From assembly GCA_020345785.1 (NCBI GenBank), contig CP070771.1, positions 1,538,050 to 1,543,496 on the forward strand: a DNA stretch of 5,447 nt, read 5' to 3'. Under the pieces are notes generated by a model. It ran no database searches, had not been told where the DNA came from, and was given only the letters and a program-made list of their open reading frames with translations. The number at the start of each line of letters is the position of its first letter. Position 1 is the stretch's first letter. Shown in pieces: positions 5,013-5,447 of the stretch. Made by a program: the position numbers and the translations under genes. Source of the DNA: Desulfobacterales bacterium. GTDB lineage: Bacteria; Desulfobacterota; Desulfobacteria; Desulfobacterales; JAFDCJ01.

Positions 5013-5029
5013 AAAAAATGCGATGCATT
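5013..5029 (-). terminator. Weak hairpin plus T-run after the 121-aa gene
   Basis: On the minus strand AATGC-ATC-GCATT is followed directly by TTTT, starting 3 nt after the stop codon of the 121-aa gene. The stem is short and A/T-rich, so termination would be inefficient. It fits with the separate promoter before the TPR gene. Confidence 0.35.
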
Positions 5030-5032
5030 AGA

Positions 5033-5398
5033 CTATCTTCCAGGGATAATAATGCCCGAATTCGGTTTTTGAATGCGGGAACGCTCCTGTTCCTGGTATT
5101 TTTTGACCTCTTCAATTAATTGGTCCATGGCCTGACCCATCACCTCGGGGAATTTTTTAATGGCCTGCTGTAAATCTTTGGCCGGAATGCCGTTTTGAAT
5201 CGGCAGGGGGCCGTTGGGAGTAAGGATGCTGGTGTGCCCGACAAATTTCGTTTTGCGACTTTTGTCCTCCGATCCGTCGGCTTTAACCGGTGTGAGACGT
5301 TTAATCGTGCCGGTTTTCAGGTCGCTGAACGATTCCTCCCGATACAGGTTTGATCGGTCGATTTTAAATTCAATGTTATTTTGCTGTTCTTCGGTCAT
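5033..5398 (-). CDS. Conserved-looking hypothetical cytoplasmic protein (121 aa)
   Basis: I cannot assign a function; it resembles small proteins annotated only as 'cytoplasmic protein' in sulfate-reducing deltaproteobacteria (recollection, not a search). The 121 residues have no Cys, His cluster, signal peptide or membrane span. The N-terminal half (10-60) is probably beta-rich and polar (IEFKIDRSNLYREESFSDL, then TGTIKRLTPV and KFVGHTSILT). It is followed by GPLPIQNGIPAKDL and one long amphipathic helix (about 75-108), with a short GIIIPGR tail. The ATG at 5396-5398 is chosen because AAGGAG (5409-5414) precedes it by 10 nt; an in-frame TTG at 5405-5407 is too close to that site. It starts the minus-strand gene run. 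Strong ribosome binding site and compact composition support a real gene. Confidence 0.8.
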   Translation of the reverse strand: MTEEQQNNIEFKIDRSNLYREESFSDLKTGTIKRLTPVKADGSEDKSRKTKFVGHTSILTPNGPLPIQNGIPAKDLQQAIKKFPEVMGQAMDQLIEEVKKYQEQERSRIQKPNSGIIIPGR

Positions 5399-5417
5399 AA
5401 AATGCAATCTCCTTCTC

Positions 5418-5441
5418 TTTGCCTTCGTGTCTTGGCGGCTC
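5418..5441. repeat. Possible dispersed intergenic motif (CTTCGTGTCTTGGCGGC type)
   Basis: The upstream edge of the 121-aa gene contains TTCGTGTCTTGGCGGCTC. It resembles the CTTTGTGTCTTGGCG-like phrases I recall recurring between genes in many environmental bacterial genomes. Only one copy lies in the window, so the repeat status is an inference. Confidence 0.25.
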
Positions 5442-5447
5442 GACTTT

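Noticed and set aside
1..5447. Defence system, prophage, integron or insertion sequence
   Set aside because: No transposase, integrase, nuclease, toxin-antitoxin or phage-like protein is seen, and the recognisable genes are ordinary chromosomal ones.

Overview
The window reads as ordinary chromosomal sequence from an anaerobic environmental deltaproteobacterial-type bacterium (Desulfobacterota, probably Desulfobacterales). This is an inference from protein style (a small 'cytoplasmic protein'-like family, a YkgJ-type cysteine cluster protein, a soluble TPR protein) and from intergenic DNA built of degenerate 8- and 9-bp tandem repeats. No marker gene fixes the taxonomy. There is no rRNA, tRNA, CRISPR array, transposase, phage gene or recognisable defence system.

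Layout. Bases 1-832 hold no credible gene. They are a patchwork of unrelated short-period repeats: head-to-head 8-bp arrays at 14-53 and 143-204, a degenerate 48-bp duplication at 360-468, a 9-bp array at 634-696 with echoes, and an 8-bp array at 789-844 that runs into the 3' end of the first gene. Next come a minus-strand YkgJ-family cysteine cluster gene (833 to about 1348, probably starting at CTG) and a divergent plus-strand antibiotic-biosynthesis-monooxygenase (ABM) domain gene (1536-1844). The 221-bp convergent spacer 1845-2065 carries a 12-bp inverted repeat around a 69-bp centre and a small 9-bp tandem repeat.

From 2066 to 5398 all genes are on the minus strand. In transcription order they are a conserved-looking 121-aa protein (5398-5033), a TPR protein (4854-3607), a 65-aa protein (3481-3284), a 71-aa protein (3120-2905) and nudC (2878-2066). 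The two small proteins look like diverged tandem paralogues, both predicted helical hairpins. The 71-aa gene abuts nudC and is probably cotranscribed with it. A weak hairpin plus T-run after the 121-aa gene, a TATAAT box before the TPR gene and a group of palindromes after it suggest that the TPR gene is its own transcription unit.

Functionally only NudC is assigned with high confidence (NAD(H) pyrophosphohydrolase / NAD-cap removal). The YkgJ and ABM proteins are assigned to families, not to reactions. The TPR protein is a probable soluble scaffold with an odd CxxCH motif. I found no coherent new multi-gene system. The items most worth checking are the repeat island, the tandem paralogues beside nudC, the probable CTG start, and the 93-bp inverted-repeat element.
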